DNA of 64,000 nucleotides from Streptomyces sp. NBC_01485 (GTDB taxonomy: Bacteria; Actinomycetota; Actinomycetes; Streptomycetales; Streptomycetaceae). The stretch spans positions 6,138,001 through 6,202,000 of the forward strand of contig NZ_CP109435.1 of NCBI RefSeq assembly GCF_036227125.1, read 5' to 3'. This document shows positions 52,828 through 62,731 of this stretch, piece after piece. Position numbers and translations under genes: made by a program. The number at the start of each line of letters is the position of its first letter. The stretch's first letter is position 1. The notes below the pieces were generated by a model. It was given only the letters and a program-made list of their open reading frames with translations, ran no database searches and was not told the DNA's origin.

Positions 52828-53403
52828 CTAGGGCCGCGGCTTTCCGTAACGGAGAAAGGCAGCGGTCTCCAGAGTCCACGGCCCGAAAGGCACCGTGTCC
52901 CCGAAAATGTACGGGTCCTTGTGCTGGTAGCGGTCCTTGCAGGGGTCGGAGTGCACCTCGATGGTGCCGGTGCGGGGATCGACGATCAGATAGAGGGCGA
53001 TGCCCATCGCGGGGTACTCGGCGAGCTTGTCGCCGTAGTCGTTGCCGGGGTTGGACGGGGAGACGATCTCGACGACCGCCAGCACCTGCGTCGCGTCGAC
53101 CGCGAGGCCTTCCTCGTCGAGCACGGCTTCAGGGATCACGACGGCATCCGGACGCCGCATCCTGCCGATCGAGGGGTGCTCGATATCGGGGCCGTTCGCG
53201 CAGATGTAGCCGGGGTGCGTGGAGAGGAGCTGCTCGTCCAACTGCTTGCAAATACGCCGAACCGTGCCCTGACGGCGCTTCGAAGGGCTGCTCATGGCGA
53301 GGAACGGCCCGGAAGGCCCGATCTCGACGGTCCAGGACCCTTCCAGATGCTCCGCATACGCCGTGAGCTCCTCGGCGATCGTCCGCATCTTCGCGTAGTC
53401 CAT
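52828..53403 (-). CDS. Uma2 family (DUF820) PD-(D/E)XK nuclease-fold protein
   Basis: A 191-residue protein from the ATG at 53403. The restriction-endonuclease-like core has RMRRPDAVVIPEAVLDEE with the catalytic Asp, then VLAVVEIVSPSNPGNDYGDK with Glu and the trailing Lys. YPAMGIALYLIVDPRTGTIE completes the family signature. Uma2 proteins are abundant in Streptomyces and cyanobacteria; biological role unknown. No toxin-antitoxin or transposase partner is visible. Confidence 0.92.
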   Translation of the reverse strand: MDYAKMRTIAEELTAYAEHLEGSWTVEIGPSGPFLAMSSPSKRRQGTVRRICKQLDEQLLSTHPGYICANGPDIEHPSIGRMRRPDAVVIPEAVLDEEGLAVDATQVLAVVEIVSPSNPGNDYGDKLAEYPAMGIALYLIVDPRTGTIEVHSDPCKDRYQHKDPYIFGDTVPFGPWTLETAAFLRYGKPRP

Positions 53404-53447
53404 GGCTTGAGGGTAGCCACAGGGCCGATCCGGAGTCAGGAGGAACA

Positions 53448-53485
53448 AGCGAAGGCCCGCGCCGGGGTGGACGCGGGCCTTCGCT
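53448..53485. terminator. Terminator of the bldK-type operon
   Basis: A 13-bp perfect stem GCGAAGGCCCGCG / CGCGGGCCTTCGC (extended by an A-T pair) with a 10-base loop, just beyond the last ATPase gene on the - strand. On that strand it is followed by TTGTTCC. Confidence 0.82.
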
Positions 53486-53497
53486 CATGGGGGTGGG

Positions 53498-54562
<1,065 letters not shown>

Positions 54563-54588
54563 GGTGGTGAAATCCCGTCTCTTGTACG

Positions 54589-55626
54589 TCAGTTCGCGGC
54601 GCTGCCGGCGAGGTCGGTGAAGTACTCCGCGCGCTGCGCGGAGGTCAGGTGGCAGGCGGAACCCCGGCCGTCGGTGATCTGCAGCGGCGGCTGCTCCTTG
54701 GCGCACAGACCCCCCTCGACCTTCTCGGCGAAGGTGCACCGCGGGTGGAAGCGGCAGCCCGAGGGCGGGTTCAGCAGCGAGGGCGGCGAACCCGGGATCG
54801 GGTTCAGCGGCACGTCCACCGGGTGGTCCAGGCTCGGCATCGAGCTGAGCAGGCCGAGGGTGTAGGGGTGCTGCGGAGACTGCAGCACCTCCCGCTTGGT
54901 GCCGCGCTCCACGCACCGGCCGCCGTACATCACCAGGACGTCGTCGGCGATGTCCGCGATGACGCCCAGGTCGTGCGTGATGAAGATGATGGCCGTGCCG
55001 AACTCCTGCTGGAGATCCTTCAGCAGGTCCATGATCTGGGCCTGGACCGTCACGTCGAGGGCCGTGGTCGGCTCGTCGGCGATCAGCAGCTCCGGGTCGC
55101 AGACCAGCGCCATCGCGATCATCGCGCGCTGGCGCATACCGCCGGAGAACAGGTGCGGGTAGTCGTCCACCCGGGTCTCCGCCTGCGGGATCCCGACCCG
55201 CCGCAGCATCTCGATGGCACGCGTCCGGGCCTCCTGCTTGGAGCAGCCCGTGTGCTTGCGGTAGGTCTCACTGATCTGCTTGCCGACCGTGTGGTACGGC
55301 GACAGCGAGGCCAGCGCGTCCTGGAAGATCATCGCCATCTTGTTGCCGCGCAGCCGCTCGAGTTCCTTTTCGGAAGCGGTCAGCAACTCCTTGCCGTCCA
55401 GCAGGATCTCGCCCTCGATCGCCGTGCGGTCGCGGTCGTGCAGACCCAGAATGGCCAGATTGGTGACCGACTTGCCGGAACCCGACTCGCCCACGATGCC
55501 GAGCGTCTTGCCCTTCAGCACGTCGAAGGAGAGCCCGTCGACGGCCTTGACGATGCCGTCCTCGGTGGAGAAATGGACTTTCAGGTCCCTGACGGACAGG
55601 AAGGGCTGCTGATCGGTGCTCGTCAC
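54589..55626 (-). CDS. bldKD: Oligopeptide ABC transporter ATPase (first ATPase of bldK-type operon)
   Basis: A 345-residue OppD-type ATPase from the GTG at 55626. Walker A is IVGESGSGKSVTNLAIL, the signature HLFSGGMRQRAMIAMALVCD, and Walker B LLIADEPTTALDVTVQAQIM. ITHDLGVIADIADDVLVMYG carries the H-loop. The C-terminal Opp domain has GCRFHPRCTFAEK and a later cysteine. It lies 26 bp upstream of the second ATPase and 48 bp after the permease gene, so all are likely one transcript. Confidence 0.86.
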   Translation of the reverse strand: MTSTDQQPFLSVRDLKVHFSTEDGIVKAVDGLSFDVLKGKTLGIVGESGSGKSVTNLAILGLHDRDRTAIEGEILLDGKELLTASEKELERLRGNKMAMIFQDALASLSPYHTVGKQISETYRKHTGCSKQEARTRAIEMLRRVGIPQAETRVDDYPHLFSGGMRQRAMIAMALVCDPELLIADEPTTALDVTVQAQIMDLLKDLQQEFGTAIIFITHDLGVIADIADDVLVMYGGRCVERGTKREVLQSPQHPYTLGLLSSMPSLDHPVDVPLNPIPGSPPSLLNPPSGCRFHPRCTFAEKVEGGLCAKEQPPLQITDGRGSACHLTSAQRAEYFTDLAGSAAN

Positions 55627-55674
55627 GGGGACGCTCCTGGGGGGTGATGCGAGAGGTAGGGGGCTTGGCGGAGG

Positions 55675-56655
55675 TCAGGCGAGCCGGATCCGCGGGTCGA
55701 TGAGGGCGTAGACGGCATCGACGATGATGTTGAAGAACACGATCGCACCGGCGGCCAGGACGGTCACGCCCAGCAGCATGGGCAGGTCGCTCTGGTCCAC
55801 GGACTTGACCGCGAGCCGGCCGACGCCCTGCAGGCTGAACGTCGACTCGGTGATGATCGCGCCGCCGATGAGCGTGCCCAGGTCGATGCCGAACACCGTG
55901 ACGATGGGGCCCATCGCGCCTCGCCAGGCGAACCGGAAGAACACGTTCGCCTGCGACAGGCCCTTGGCCCGGGCCGTACGGACGTAGTCCTCGCTGAGTT
56001 GCTCCACGAGCTGGGAGCGGGTCATACGCGTGTAGTTGGCGGTGAAGATGATGGCAAGGGTCAGCCAGGGCAGCAGCAGTCCCGAGAACCAGGCGACCGG
56101 GTCGTCGGTGAGGGGGGTGTAGGACGGCTGGTCCATGATGCCCAGCTTCGCGACGAAGAAGAACATCGCGATGTAGCCGATGAAGTAGATCTGCAGCGAG
56201 GACCCGAGCAGCGACGCCGAGCTGGCGAACTTGTCGAGGGCCTTGCCCTGCTTGAGGGCCGCGAGCATGCCCGCGCCGACACCGAGGATCAGGAAGACGA
56301 CGGCCGCGCCGAAGGCGAGCGACAGGGTCGTCGGCAGCCGGTCCATGATCGTGCCGAAGACCGGCTCGCGGTTGGCGAAGGAGTAGCCGAGGCAGGGGGC
56401 GTTGCAGTAGTCGTAGCCGGGGTAGTTACGGCCGGCGAAGACGCCCACGAGCCACAGCCAGAACTGGACGGGCATCGGCTTGTCGATGCCCAGGTTGTGC
56501 CGGATCTGGGCGAGGACGTCCGGCGTGCAGTTCTTGCCGCAGGACATCATGGCGGGGTCACGTGGCACGGCGTAGAAGAGCCAGAAGGTGACGGCGCTGA
56601 TGATCAGGAGGATGGCCAGCGCGCCGATGACTCGGCGGACAAGGAAGCGGAGCAT
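55675..56655 (-). CDS. bldKC: Oligopeptide ABC transporter permease (DppB/OppB type)
   Basis: A 326-residue inner-membrane permease. The N-terminus MLRFLVRRVIGALAILLIIS is the typical OppB-like first helix. A long outer loop carries cysteines (MSCGKNCTPDV, YDYCNAPCLGYSF), expected for Streptomyces members. Further helices are SLAFGAAVVFLILGVGAGML and IYFIGYIAMFFFVAK. The EAA loop is YVRTARAKGLSQANVFFRFA. It follows the binding-protein gene by 103 bp and corresponds to BldKC by position. Confidence 0.86.
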   Translation of the reverse strand: MLRFLVRRVIGALAILLIISAVTFWLFYAVPRDPAMMSCGKNCTPDVLAQIRHNLGIDKPMPVQFWLWLVGVFAGRNYPGYDYCNAPCLGYSFANREPVFGTIMDRLPTTLSLAFGAAVVFLILGVGAGMLAALKQGKALDKFASSASLLGSSLQIYFIGYIAMFFFVAKLGIMDQPSYTPLTDDPVAWFSGLLLPWLTLAIIFTANYTRMTRSQLVEQLSEDYVRTARAKGLSQANVFFRFAWRGAMGPIVTVFGIDLGTLIGGAIITESTFSLQGVGRLAVKSVDQSDLPMLLGVTVLAAGAIVFFNIIVDAVYALIDPRIRLA

Positions 56656-56758
56656 GAGGCGTGACTTTCCGGACGGGGCGCCGTCGCCGGGAGGCTGAGG
56701 GGGGTGGGCCGCAGGGGGCGGCCATATGAATGGCCGCCCCCGGATGGGTGTGCCGCGA

Positions 56759-58519
56759 CTACTTCATCGCGTAGAGCTTGCACAGCGCGACGCAGGTGTT
56801 GCCGCCGTCGTACACGACGTTGCCGACCTTGGATCCGTACATCCAGTTGCGGATGGAGTGGTAGTCGGGCACGACCGCCGCGAGCTCCATGACCATGCGG
56901 TCGATGTTGCCCCAGGCCTTGTTGGCCTCCTCGACGTCCGCGATCTTCGAGGCGGCGTCGATCGCCTTGTTGACGCTCGGGTCGTTGAGCTGCGCGTAGT
57001 TGCTGCGGCCGTCGCCGATGTTCTTGCCGCTCCAGCAGGGGTAGAAGACCGAGTAGCCGCCCGGCCAGTCCGGGCTCCAGCCGGCCGCGAACAGGTCGAA
57101 GTCGTTGTCGATCTTACCGATCTGGGTGTAGAAGGTCGACTTGTCGACCTGCTTGTTGACGACCGTGAAGCCGGCCTCTTCCAGCGCGTTCTTGATGGCG
57201 ACCGCGCTCTTCACCGCGTTGTCCGACTGCTGGTAGGCGATGACCAGCTTCTGGCCGACCTTGCCGGCCTCCTTCAGCAGGGCCTTGGCCTTCGCGGCGT
57301 CGCCGCCCGGCTTCTTGTCCACGCCGTACAGGTCGAACTTGGTGTAGCCGGGGGTCACCGGGCTGAGGACGGTGGTGGCGATCTCGCTGGTGGAGACACC
57401 GCCGCGGACGGTCTGGAGCTGCTGGTGCGGCCACGCGTAGTTGATGGCCTGGCGGACCTTGAGGTCCTTGATGCGGGTCATGTTGATCGGCCAGTAGTAG
57501 GTGACCGTGTCGACCTGCGTCAGGACGCGCTTCTTCAGCTTGGCGTTGGTGAGCACCTGGGCTATGCGCTCCGGCGCGACCTCGTTGAAGATCGACATCG
57601 AGTACTGGTCGTTGCCCGAGTCCGCGATGTAGCGGTCGGTCGACGCGAGCAGCTCGTAGCCGAACTGGAAGACGAACTTGTCCGGGTAGGCGTTACGGAT
57701 CGAGTCGGTCTTCGGGTCCCAGTGGTCGTTGCGCACGTAGGTCATCGACTTGCCGATGCTGCGGTTGCCGATCCGGTACGGACCGCAGGAGAACGGCTGC
57801 TTGTCGTACTTCTCCTTGGTGTCCTTCGCCTTCGGCACGAGACCGTAACCGGGCATCGCGAGCGTGTAGTTGAAGTCCGTGCGGGCTTCGTTGAGGCGGA
57901 AGGTGACGGTCTTGCCATCGATCTCGATGGAGGCGAGGCTCTTGCCCTCGTACGGGCCCTTGTACTTGTCGCCACCCACCAGGAACTGCTGGACGTAGCG
58001 GGGACCCTCGGTGACGAAGGCCGCGAAGAGGCGCTCGAAGGTGTGCTTGACGTCGGTCGTGGCGAGGTCGGAGCCGTCCTCCCACTTCACGCCGTCCTTC
58101 AGCGTGAAGGTCCAGGTCTTGCCGCCGTCCTTCATCGTGCCGGCGTCGGTCGCGGCGTCGCCGACGAGGATGCAGCCACCCTTCTCGTCGATCTTGTAGC
58201 CGGTCAGACCACGCGAGATCGGACGGGTGATGGCGCCCTCGGTCGACACGTAGATCTGCGCCGGGTCCAGGTGGTCCATGTCGAACTGGTCGAGCGAGTA
58301 GATCGTCCCGCCCTTGACCGCGCCCTTGACCTCCGGCGCCGGGCCGGTGGAGTCGGCCTTCGTGCCGACCGGGATCTCGGTGGTCTTCGAGCCGCTGACC
58401 TTGGGGGCGTCGTCCTTCGCGGTGCCGCTGCCGGAGCTGCTGCTGCACGCGGACAGCACCGTGGTGGAGGCCGCGGCGACGCCGGTGGCGATCATGAAGT
58501 TTCTACGGGAAAAGGACAT
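56759..58519 (-). CDS. bldKB: Oligopeptide-binding lipoprotein of bldK-type importer
   Basis: A 586-residue family 5 solute-binding lipoprotein. The signal peptide has a twin-arginine motif (MSFSRRNFMIATGVAAASTT) and lipobox VLSACSSSSG, so export may use Tat. Conserved parts include GGTIYSLDQFDMDHLDPAQI, TFTLKDGVKWEDGSDLATTD and CGPYRIGNRSIGKSMTYVRN. Near the C-terminus are LFAAGWSPDWPGGYSVFYPC and GDGRSNYAQLNDPSVNKAID. In S. coelicolor BldKB binds the extracellular signal peptide that starts aerial growth. Gene order supports the name, but ligand identity cannot be read from sequence. Confidence 0.87.
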   Translation of the reverse strand: MSFSRRNFMIATGVAAASTTVLSACSSSSGSGTAKDDAPKVSGSKTTEIPVGTKADSTGPAPEVKGAVKGGTIYSLDQFDMDHLDPAQIYVSTEGAITRPISRGLTGYKIDEKGGCILVGDAATDAGTMKDGGKTWTFTLKDGVKWEDGSDLATTDVKHTFERLFAAFVTEGPRYVQQFLVGGDKYKGPYEGKSLASIEIDGKTVTFRLNEARTDFNYTLAMPGYGLVPKAKDTKEKYDKQPFSCGPYRIGNRSIGKSMTYVRNDHWDPKTDSIRNAYPDKFVFQFGYELLASTDRYIADSGNDQYSMSIFNEVAPERIAQVLTNAKLKKRVLTQVDTVTYYWPINMTRIKDLKVRQAINYAWPHQQLQTVRGGVSTSEIATTVLSPVTPGYTKFDLYGVDKKPGGDAAKAKALLKEAGKVGQKLVIAYQQSDNAVKSAVAIKNALEEAGFTVVNKQVDKSTFYTQIGKIDNDFDLFAAGWSPDWPGGYSVFYPCWSGKNIGDGRSNYAQLNDPSVNKAIDAASKIADVEEANKAWGNIDRMVMELAAVVPDYHSIRNWMYGSKVGNVVYDGGNTCVALCKLYAMK

Positions 58520-58599
58520 GGTGAGCCTGCCTGTCGAGGTCAGTCGGGACGAAGAAACCAGCCGGACGTCGTTGAACCTGGCCGGGGATGGCGCTGTGA

Positions 58600-59628
58600 T
58601 TACCGCTTGGACTTCGGGTCGAGTGCGTCACGCACCGAGTCGCCGAGCAGGTTGAAGGCGAGGACGAAGATCACCATCGACAGGCCCGGGAAGAGCATGA
58701 ACGTGATGTCCTCGGTGTAGAACGTGGCGCCTCGCTGGATCATGACGCCCCAGTCCGGCGTCGGGTCGATGATCCCGACGCCGAGGAAAGCGAGACCCGC
58801 CTCCGCGGTGACGTAGGCCGGAAGCATCAGCGTGGACTGGATGATGATCGGGGTCCACAGGTTCGGCAGTAGCTCTTTGAAGACGATGCGTCGCGGTGAT
58901 GCGCCCGTGACCTTGGCCGCCTCCACGAACTCCCGTTCGCGCAGCCCGAGTACCTGGCCGCGCAGCAGCCGGGCGATGGAGGCCCAGCCGAAGGCGGAGA
59001 GGACGAGGATCAGGCAGGTGGCGCGCAGCGAGGTCGGTACGTCCTCGTCGGCGGCGACGAACACGCCGTAGACGACCGGCATGAAGGCGATGAAGAAGAG
59101 CGTGGACGGGAAGGACAGCAGGATGTCGATGATCCGGCCGACGAGGTAGTCGGTCCGGCCGCCCAGGTAGCCGGCGGTGATGCCGACGACGACGCCGACG
59201 ACCGTGGTCAGCAGGGTGGCCGCGACCGCGATGCCGAGCGACGTCCGGATGCCGTACAGCAGGAACGTGAAGACGTCGCGGCCGAGCTGGGGCTCGACGC
59301 CGAACCAGAACTCGGAGCTCATGCCGCCGTTCGGACCGGCCGGGTAGGCGAAGGGGTTCAGCAGTTCCGGACGCTGGCTCGCGTACGTCGTGTAGGGGTC
59401 CTTGCCGTACAGCTTGGCGATCAGCGGAGCGGCGATCGCGATCACGAAGAAGAAGATCACGACATAGGCGGATATGACGCCGGTGCGGTCGCGCTTGAAG
59501 CGCTTCCATGCCAGTCGCCCGGGAGACCGGCTCTCGTTGGCCTTCGGGGCGTCGGAAGTTGTCGACTTCGCGACGCTCTCGTCGGTCACCTCAAGCGGGG
59601 CAGCCGCTGATGGAGTTGGGGGGGTCAT
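58600..59628 (-). CDS. bldKA: Oligopeptide ABC transporter permease (DppC/OppC type)
   Basis: A 342-residue permease and the first gene of the operon. A roughly 45-residue cytosolic N-terminus (TPPTPSAAAPLEVTDESVAK) precedes RSPGRLAWKRFKRDRTGVIS and the first helix VVIFFFVIAIAAPLIAKLYG. The periplasmic loop has FGVEPQLGRDVFTFLLYGIR. The core helices are VGVVVGITAGYLGGRTDYLV and the EAA loop is REREFVEAAKVTGASPRRIV. The C-terminal GVGIIDPTPDWGVMIQRGAT is characteristic of OppC. It diverges from the second oligopeptide operon across 538 bp. Confidence 0.86.
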   Translation of the reverse strand: MTPPTPSAAAPLEVTDESVAKSTTSDAPKANESRSPGRLAWKRFKRDRTGVISAYVVIFFFVIAIAAPLIAKLYGKDPYTTYASQRPELLNPFAYPAGPNGGMSSEFWFGVEPQLGRDVFTFLLYGIRTSLGIAVAATLLTTVVGVVVGITAGYLGGRTDYLVGRIIDILLSFPSTLFFIAFMPVVYGVFVAADEDVPTSLRATCLILVLSAFGWASIARLLRGQVLGLREREFVEAAKVTGASPRRIVFKELLPNLWTPIIIQSTLMLPAYVTAEAGLAFLGVGIIDPTPDWGVMIQRGATFYTEDITFMLFPGLSMVIFVLAFNLLGDSVRDALDPKSKR

Positions 59629-60115
59629 GGTGCTCCTGGCCCAAGGGAGGGTCTGATGACTCCGCAGGGCACTCCCTACGGGCTACGCGGGACTTTTTCA
59701 ACGTAATTCGTTCAAGGTCAATAAATTCTGGTCTGCCTTGGTCTTCTCTTTACCTTCTTTACCTTCACTTGACTCTACCGTAGCTACGCGTGTAGCGCGC
59801 CGTAATCGTCCTGTGTCCAAATTCGGGCCAACAGGGCGAAACGGGCAACGAGTTCGATATCCGGATGCCTCGGTGTCGGAATGCGTACATCGTGTGGACG
59901 CATACCAACGGTTCGGCATCGGATCGCGGCGACCCGTTGCCTACTGAAGAGTAGATCCATTGTGACCTGGGCGGAAGATCCTTTTCGACCCCCCAGCAGG
60001 AACCTGCTGTCTCCGCGCGCCACTCTTGCGCCATCCGTCCGCCATCCCCCGAACAGCCCTCCGGCGGCCTCCGTTGGGCGCGGTCCGTGTGCACCACGCG
60101 TCTTTTGAGTTGATA
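59629..60115. other. Divergent regulatory region between two oligopeptide importers
   Basis: No gene is visible. The left part (59690-59800) is unusually AT- and pyrimidine-rich, with repeated CTTTACCTT-like blocks near 59747-59766. A perfect 10-bp palindrome CGTAGCTACG lies at 59779-59788. Likely contains the bldKA-type promoter on the - strand; I could not define its hexamers convincingly. Confidence 0.5.
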
Positions 60116-60145
60116 TTGACCGTTAACGGATCGGGCAGGTAAAGA
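60116..60145 (+). promoter_or_regulatory. Candidate promoter of the second oligopeptide operon
   Basis: TTGACC (60116-60121), 18-bp spacer, TAAAGA (60140-60145), 21 bp before the ATG at 60167. An AGGAGG ribosome-binding site (60156-60161) follows, leaving a very short leader. Confidence 0.5.
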
Positions 60146-60166
60146 GCTGTCAATGAGGAGGCATCC

Positions 60167-61801
60167 ATGCGTGGAGCCACGCACGCCAAGTGGGCCGCCT
60201 GTGCGGCGGCGGCAGTGCTCGCGGCCACCGCCTGCGGGGGTGGCGGGAGTGGCAGCGGGGGCGGCGACGGCGGCGCGGTGCTCAGCTCCTCCTGGGGTGA
60301 CCCGCAGAACCCCCTGGAGCCCGCCAACACCAACGAGGTGCAGGGCGGCAAGGTCCTTGACATGGTGTTTCGCAGCCTGAAGAAGTACAACCCGGAGACC
60401 GGCGCGGCCGAGGACATGCTCGCCGAGAAGATCGACACCACGGACTCCCAGACCTTCACGATCACCGTCAAGGACGGCTGGACGTTCAGCAATGGCGAAA
60501 AAGTGACGTCGAAATCCTTCGTCGACGCCTGGAACTACGGCGCGAGCCTGAAGAACAACCAGAAGAACGCGTACTTCTTCGAGTACATCGACGGCTACAC
60601 CAAGACCCACCCGGCGGACGGCGCCGCGCAGAGCGCCGACACCCTCGCCGGGCTCGAGGTCGTGAACGACAAGACCTTCACCGTCCGGCTCACGCAGAAG
60701 TTCTCCACCTTCCCGGACGTCCTCGGCTACCCCGCCTACGCCCCCCTGCCCCAGTCCTTCTTCACCGACCACGCCGGCTGGCTCAAGAAACCGATCGGAA
60801 ACGGGCCGTACACGATCGACTCCTATACCAAGGGGTCCCAGATGGTCCTGAAGAAGTGGGACGGCTACCCCGGCACGGACAAGGCGCAGAACAGCGGCGT
60901 GACCCTGAAGGTCTACACCGACAACAACACCGCCTACACCGACCTGATGGCCGGCAACCTCGACCTGGTCGACGACGTGCCCGCCGCACAGCTCAAGAAC
61001 GTCAAGAGCGACCTCGGCGGCCGCTACCTCAGCACCCCCGCCGGCATCATCCAGACCCTGGCCTTCCCCTACTACGACCCGGACTGGAACAAGTCGGGGT
61101 CGGACAAGGTCCGTACCGGTCTCTCCCGCGCGATCGACCGTAAGCAGATCACCGAGACGATCTTCCAGAAGACCCGCACCCCGGCCACCGACTGGACTTC
61201 ACCGGTGCTCGGCGAGGACGGCGGCTACAAGGAAGGTCTGTGCGGGGACGCCTGCGACTACGACCCGGCGGCGGCGAAGAAGCTGATCCAGGAGGGCGGC
61301 GGCCTCCCCGGCGGCCAGGTCAAAATCACATACAACGCGGACACCGGCTCGCACAAACAGTGGGTCGACGCGGTCTGCAACTCGATCAACAACGCGCTCG
61401 GCAACGACAAGGCCTGCGTCGCCAACCCGGTCGGCACCTTCGCCGACTTCCGCAACCAGATCGGCGGCCACAAGCTGAGCGGCCCGTTCCGGGCGGGGTG
61501 GCAGATGGACTACCCCCTCGTCCAGAACTTCCTCCAGCCGCTCTACTACACCAACGCCTCCTCCAACGACGGCAAGTGGTCCAACAAGGACTTCGACACG
61601 CTCGTGAACCAGGCCAACGCCGAGACCGACACAGCGAAGGCGGTGGAGACCTTCCAGAAGGCCGCGGAGGTCGTCCGCGACAACATGGCGGCCATCCCGC
61701 TCTGGTACCAGAACGGCAGCGCCGGCTACACGGAGCGGCTCTCGAACGTCAAGCTCAACCCGTTCTCCGTCCCGGTCTACAACGAGATCAAGGTCAGCTG
61801 A
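60167..61801 (+). CDS. Oligopeptide-binding lipoprotein of second importer
   Basis: A 544-residue family 5 solute-binding lipoprotein. The signal peptide MRGATHAKWAACAAAAVLAA ends in lipobox LAATACGGGG. Conserved features include LSSSWGDPQNPLEPANTNEV, FTITVKDGWTFSNGEKVTSK, PIGNGPYTIDSYTKGSQMVL and GPFRAGWQMDYPLVQNFLQP. It is a different subfamily from the BldKB-type protein (closer to OppA/DppA of the MppA type). It leads an operon with two permeases and at least one ATPase. By position it corresponds, from memory, to the S. coelicolor cluster next to bldK. Confidence 0.93.
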   Translation: MRGATHAKWAACAAAAVLAATACGGGGSGSGGGDGGAVLSSSWGDPQNPLEPANTNEVQGGKVLDMVFRSLKKYNPETGAAEDMLAEKIDTTDSQTFTITVKDGWTFSNGEKVTSKSFVDAWNYGASLKNNQKNAYFFEYIDGYTKTHPADGAAQSADTLAGLEVVNDKTFTVRLTQKFSTFPDVLGYPAYAPLPQSFFTDHAGWLKKPIGNGPYTIDSYTKGSQMVLKKWDGYPGTDKAQNSGVTLKVYTDNNTAYTDLMAGNLDLVDDVPAAQLKNVKSDLGGRYLSTPAGIIQTLAFPYYDPDWNKSGSDKVRTGLSRAIDRKQITETIFQKTRTPATDWTSPVLGEDGGYKEGLCGDACDYDPAAAKKLIQEGGGLPGGQVKITYNADTGSHKQWVDAVCNSINNALGNDKACVANPVGTFADFRNQIGGHKLSGPFRAGWQMDYPLVQNFLQPLYYTNASSNDGKWSNKDFDTLVNQANAETDTAKAVETFQKAAEVVRDNMAAIPLWYQNGSAGYTERLSNVKLNPFSVPVYNEIKVS

Positions 61802-61807
61802 CCCGCC

Positions 61808-62731
61808 GTGGGCCGGTACGTGATCCGGCGGCTGCTCCAGATGATCCCGGTGTTCATCGGCGCCACGCTGCTGATCTTCCTGATGGTGAACGTGATGGGC
61901 GACCCCGTCGCGGGCCTGTGCGGTGACCGGCAGTGCGATCCGGCCACCGCCGCCCAGTTGGAGAAGGAGTTCGGCCTCGACAAGCCGGTCTGGCAGCAGT
62001 ACCTGACCTACATGGGGAACGTCTTCACCGGAGACTTCGGTACGGCGTTCAACGGCCAGCCGGTCACCGAGCTGATGGCGTCGGCGTTCCCGGTCACCAT
62101 CCGGCTGACGATCGTGGCGATCCTCTTCGAGATCGTCATCGGCATCACCCTGGGCGTCGTCACGGGCCTGCGCCGGGGCCGGCCCGAGGACACCGGGGTC
62201 CTGCTGCTCACCCTCGTGGTGATCTCCGTCCCCACCTTCGTCACCGGTCTGCTGCTGCAACTGCTGCTCGGCGTCGAGTGGGGCTGGATCAAACCGTCGG
62301 TCTCCTCGGAGGCCGCCTTCGGCGAACTGATCGTGCCGGGCCTGGTGCTGGCCTCCGTGTCGTTGGCCTACGTCACCCGCCTCACCCGCACCTCCATCGC
62401 GGAGAACAAGCGGTCCGACTACGTCCGTACGGCCGTCGCCAAGGGGCTGCCGCGCCACCGGGTCGTCACCCGGCACCTGCTGCGCAACTCCCTCATCCCC
62501 GTGGTCACGTTCATCGGCACCGACATCGGCGCCCTGATGGGCGGCGCGATCGTCACCGAGCGCATCTTCAACATCCACGGCGTCGGCTTCCAGCTCTACC
62601 AGGGCATCCTGCGGCAGAACACCCAGACCGTCGTCGGCTTCGTGACCGTCCTCGTCCTGGTCTTCCTGGTGGCGAACCTGCTCGTCGACCTCCTGTACGC
62701 CGTACTCGACCCGAGGATCCGCTATGCCTGA
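61808..62731 (+). CDS. Oligopeptide ABC permease (OppB type) of second importer
   Basis: A 307-residue permease from the GTG at 61808, six bases after the binding-protein stop. The first helix is MGRYVIRRLLQMIPVFIGAT. The outer loop has CGDRQCDPATAAQLEKEFGL. The core contains LFEIVIGITLGVVTGLRRGR, TFVTGLLLQLLLGVEWGWIK and EAA loop SDYVRTAVAKGLPRHRVVTR. GGAIVTERIFNIHGVGFQLY and LVDLLYAVLDPRIRYA are OppB signatures. It overlaps the next gene by eight bases. Confidence 0.93.
   Translation: MGRYVIRRLLQMIPVFIGATLLIFLMVNVMGDPVAGLCGDRQCDPATAAQLEKEFGLDKPVWQQYLTYMGNVFTGDFGTAFNGQPVTELMASAFPVTIRLTIVAILFEIVIGITLGVVTGLRRGRPEDTGVLLLTLVVISVPTFVTGLLLQLLLGVEWGWIKPSVSSEAAFGELIVPGLVLASVSLAYVTRLTRTSIAENKRSDYVRTAVAKGLPRHRVVTRHLLRNSLIPVVTFIGTDIGALMGGAIVTERIFNIHGVGFQLYQGILRQNTQTVVGFVTVLVLVFLVANLLVDLLYAVLDPRIRYA

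Noticed and set aside
52828..53403. Uma2 protein as a homing or transposon-associated nuclease
   Set aside because: No inverted repeats, transposase or insertion-sequence ends flank it; Uma2 genes are common single genes in Streptomyces.
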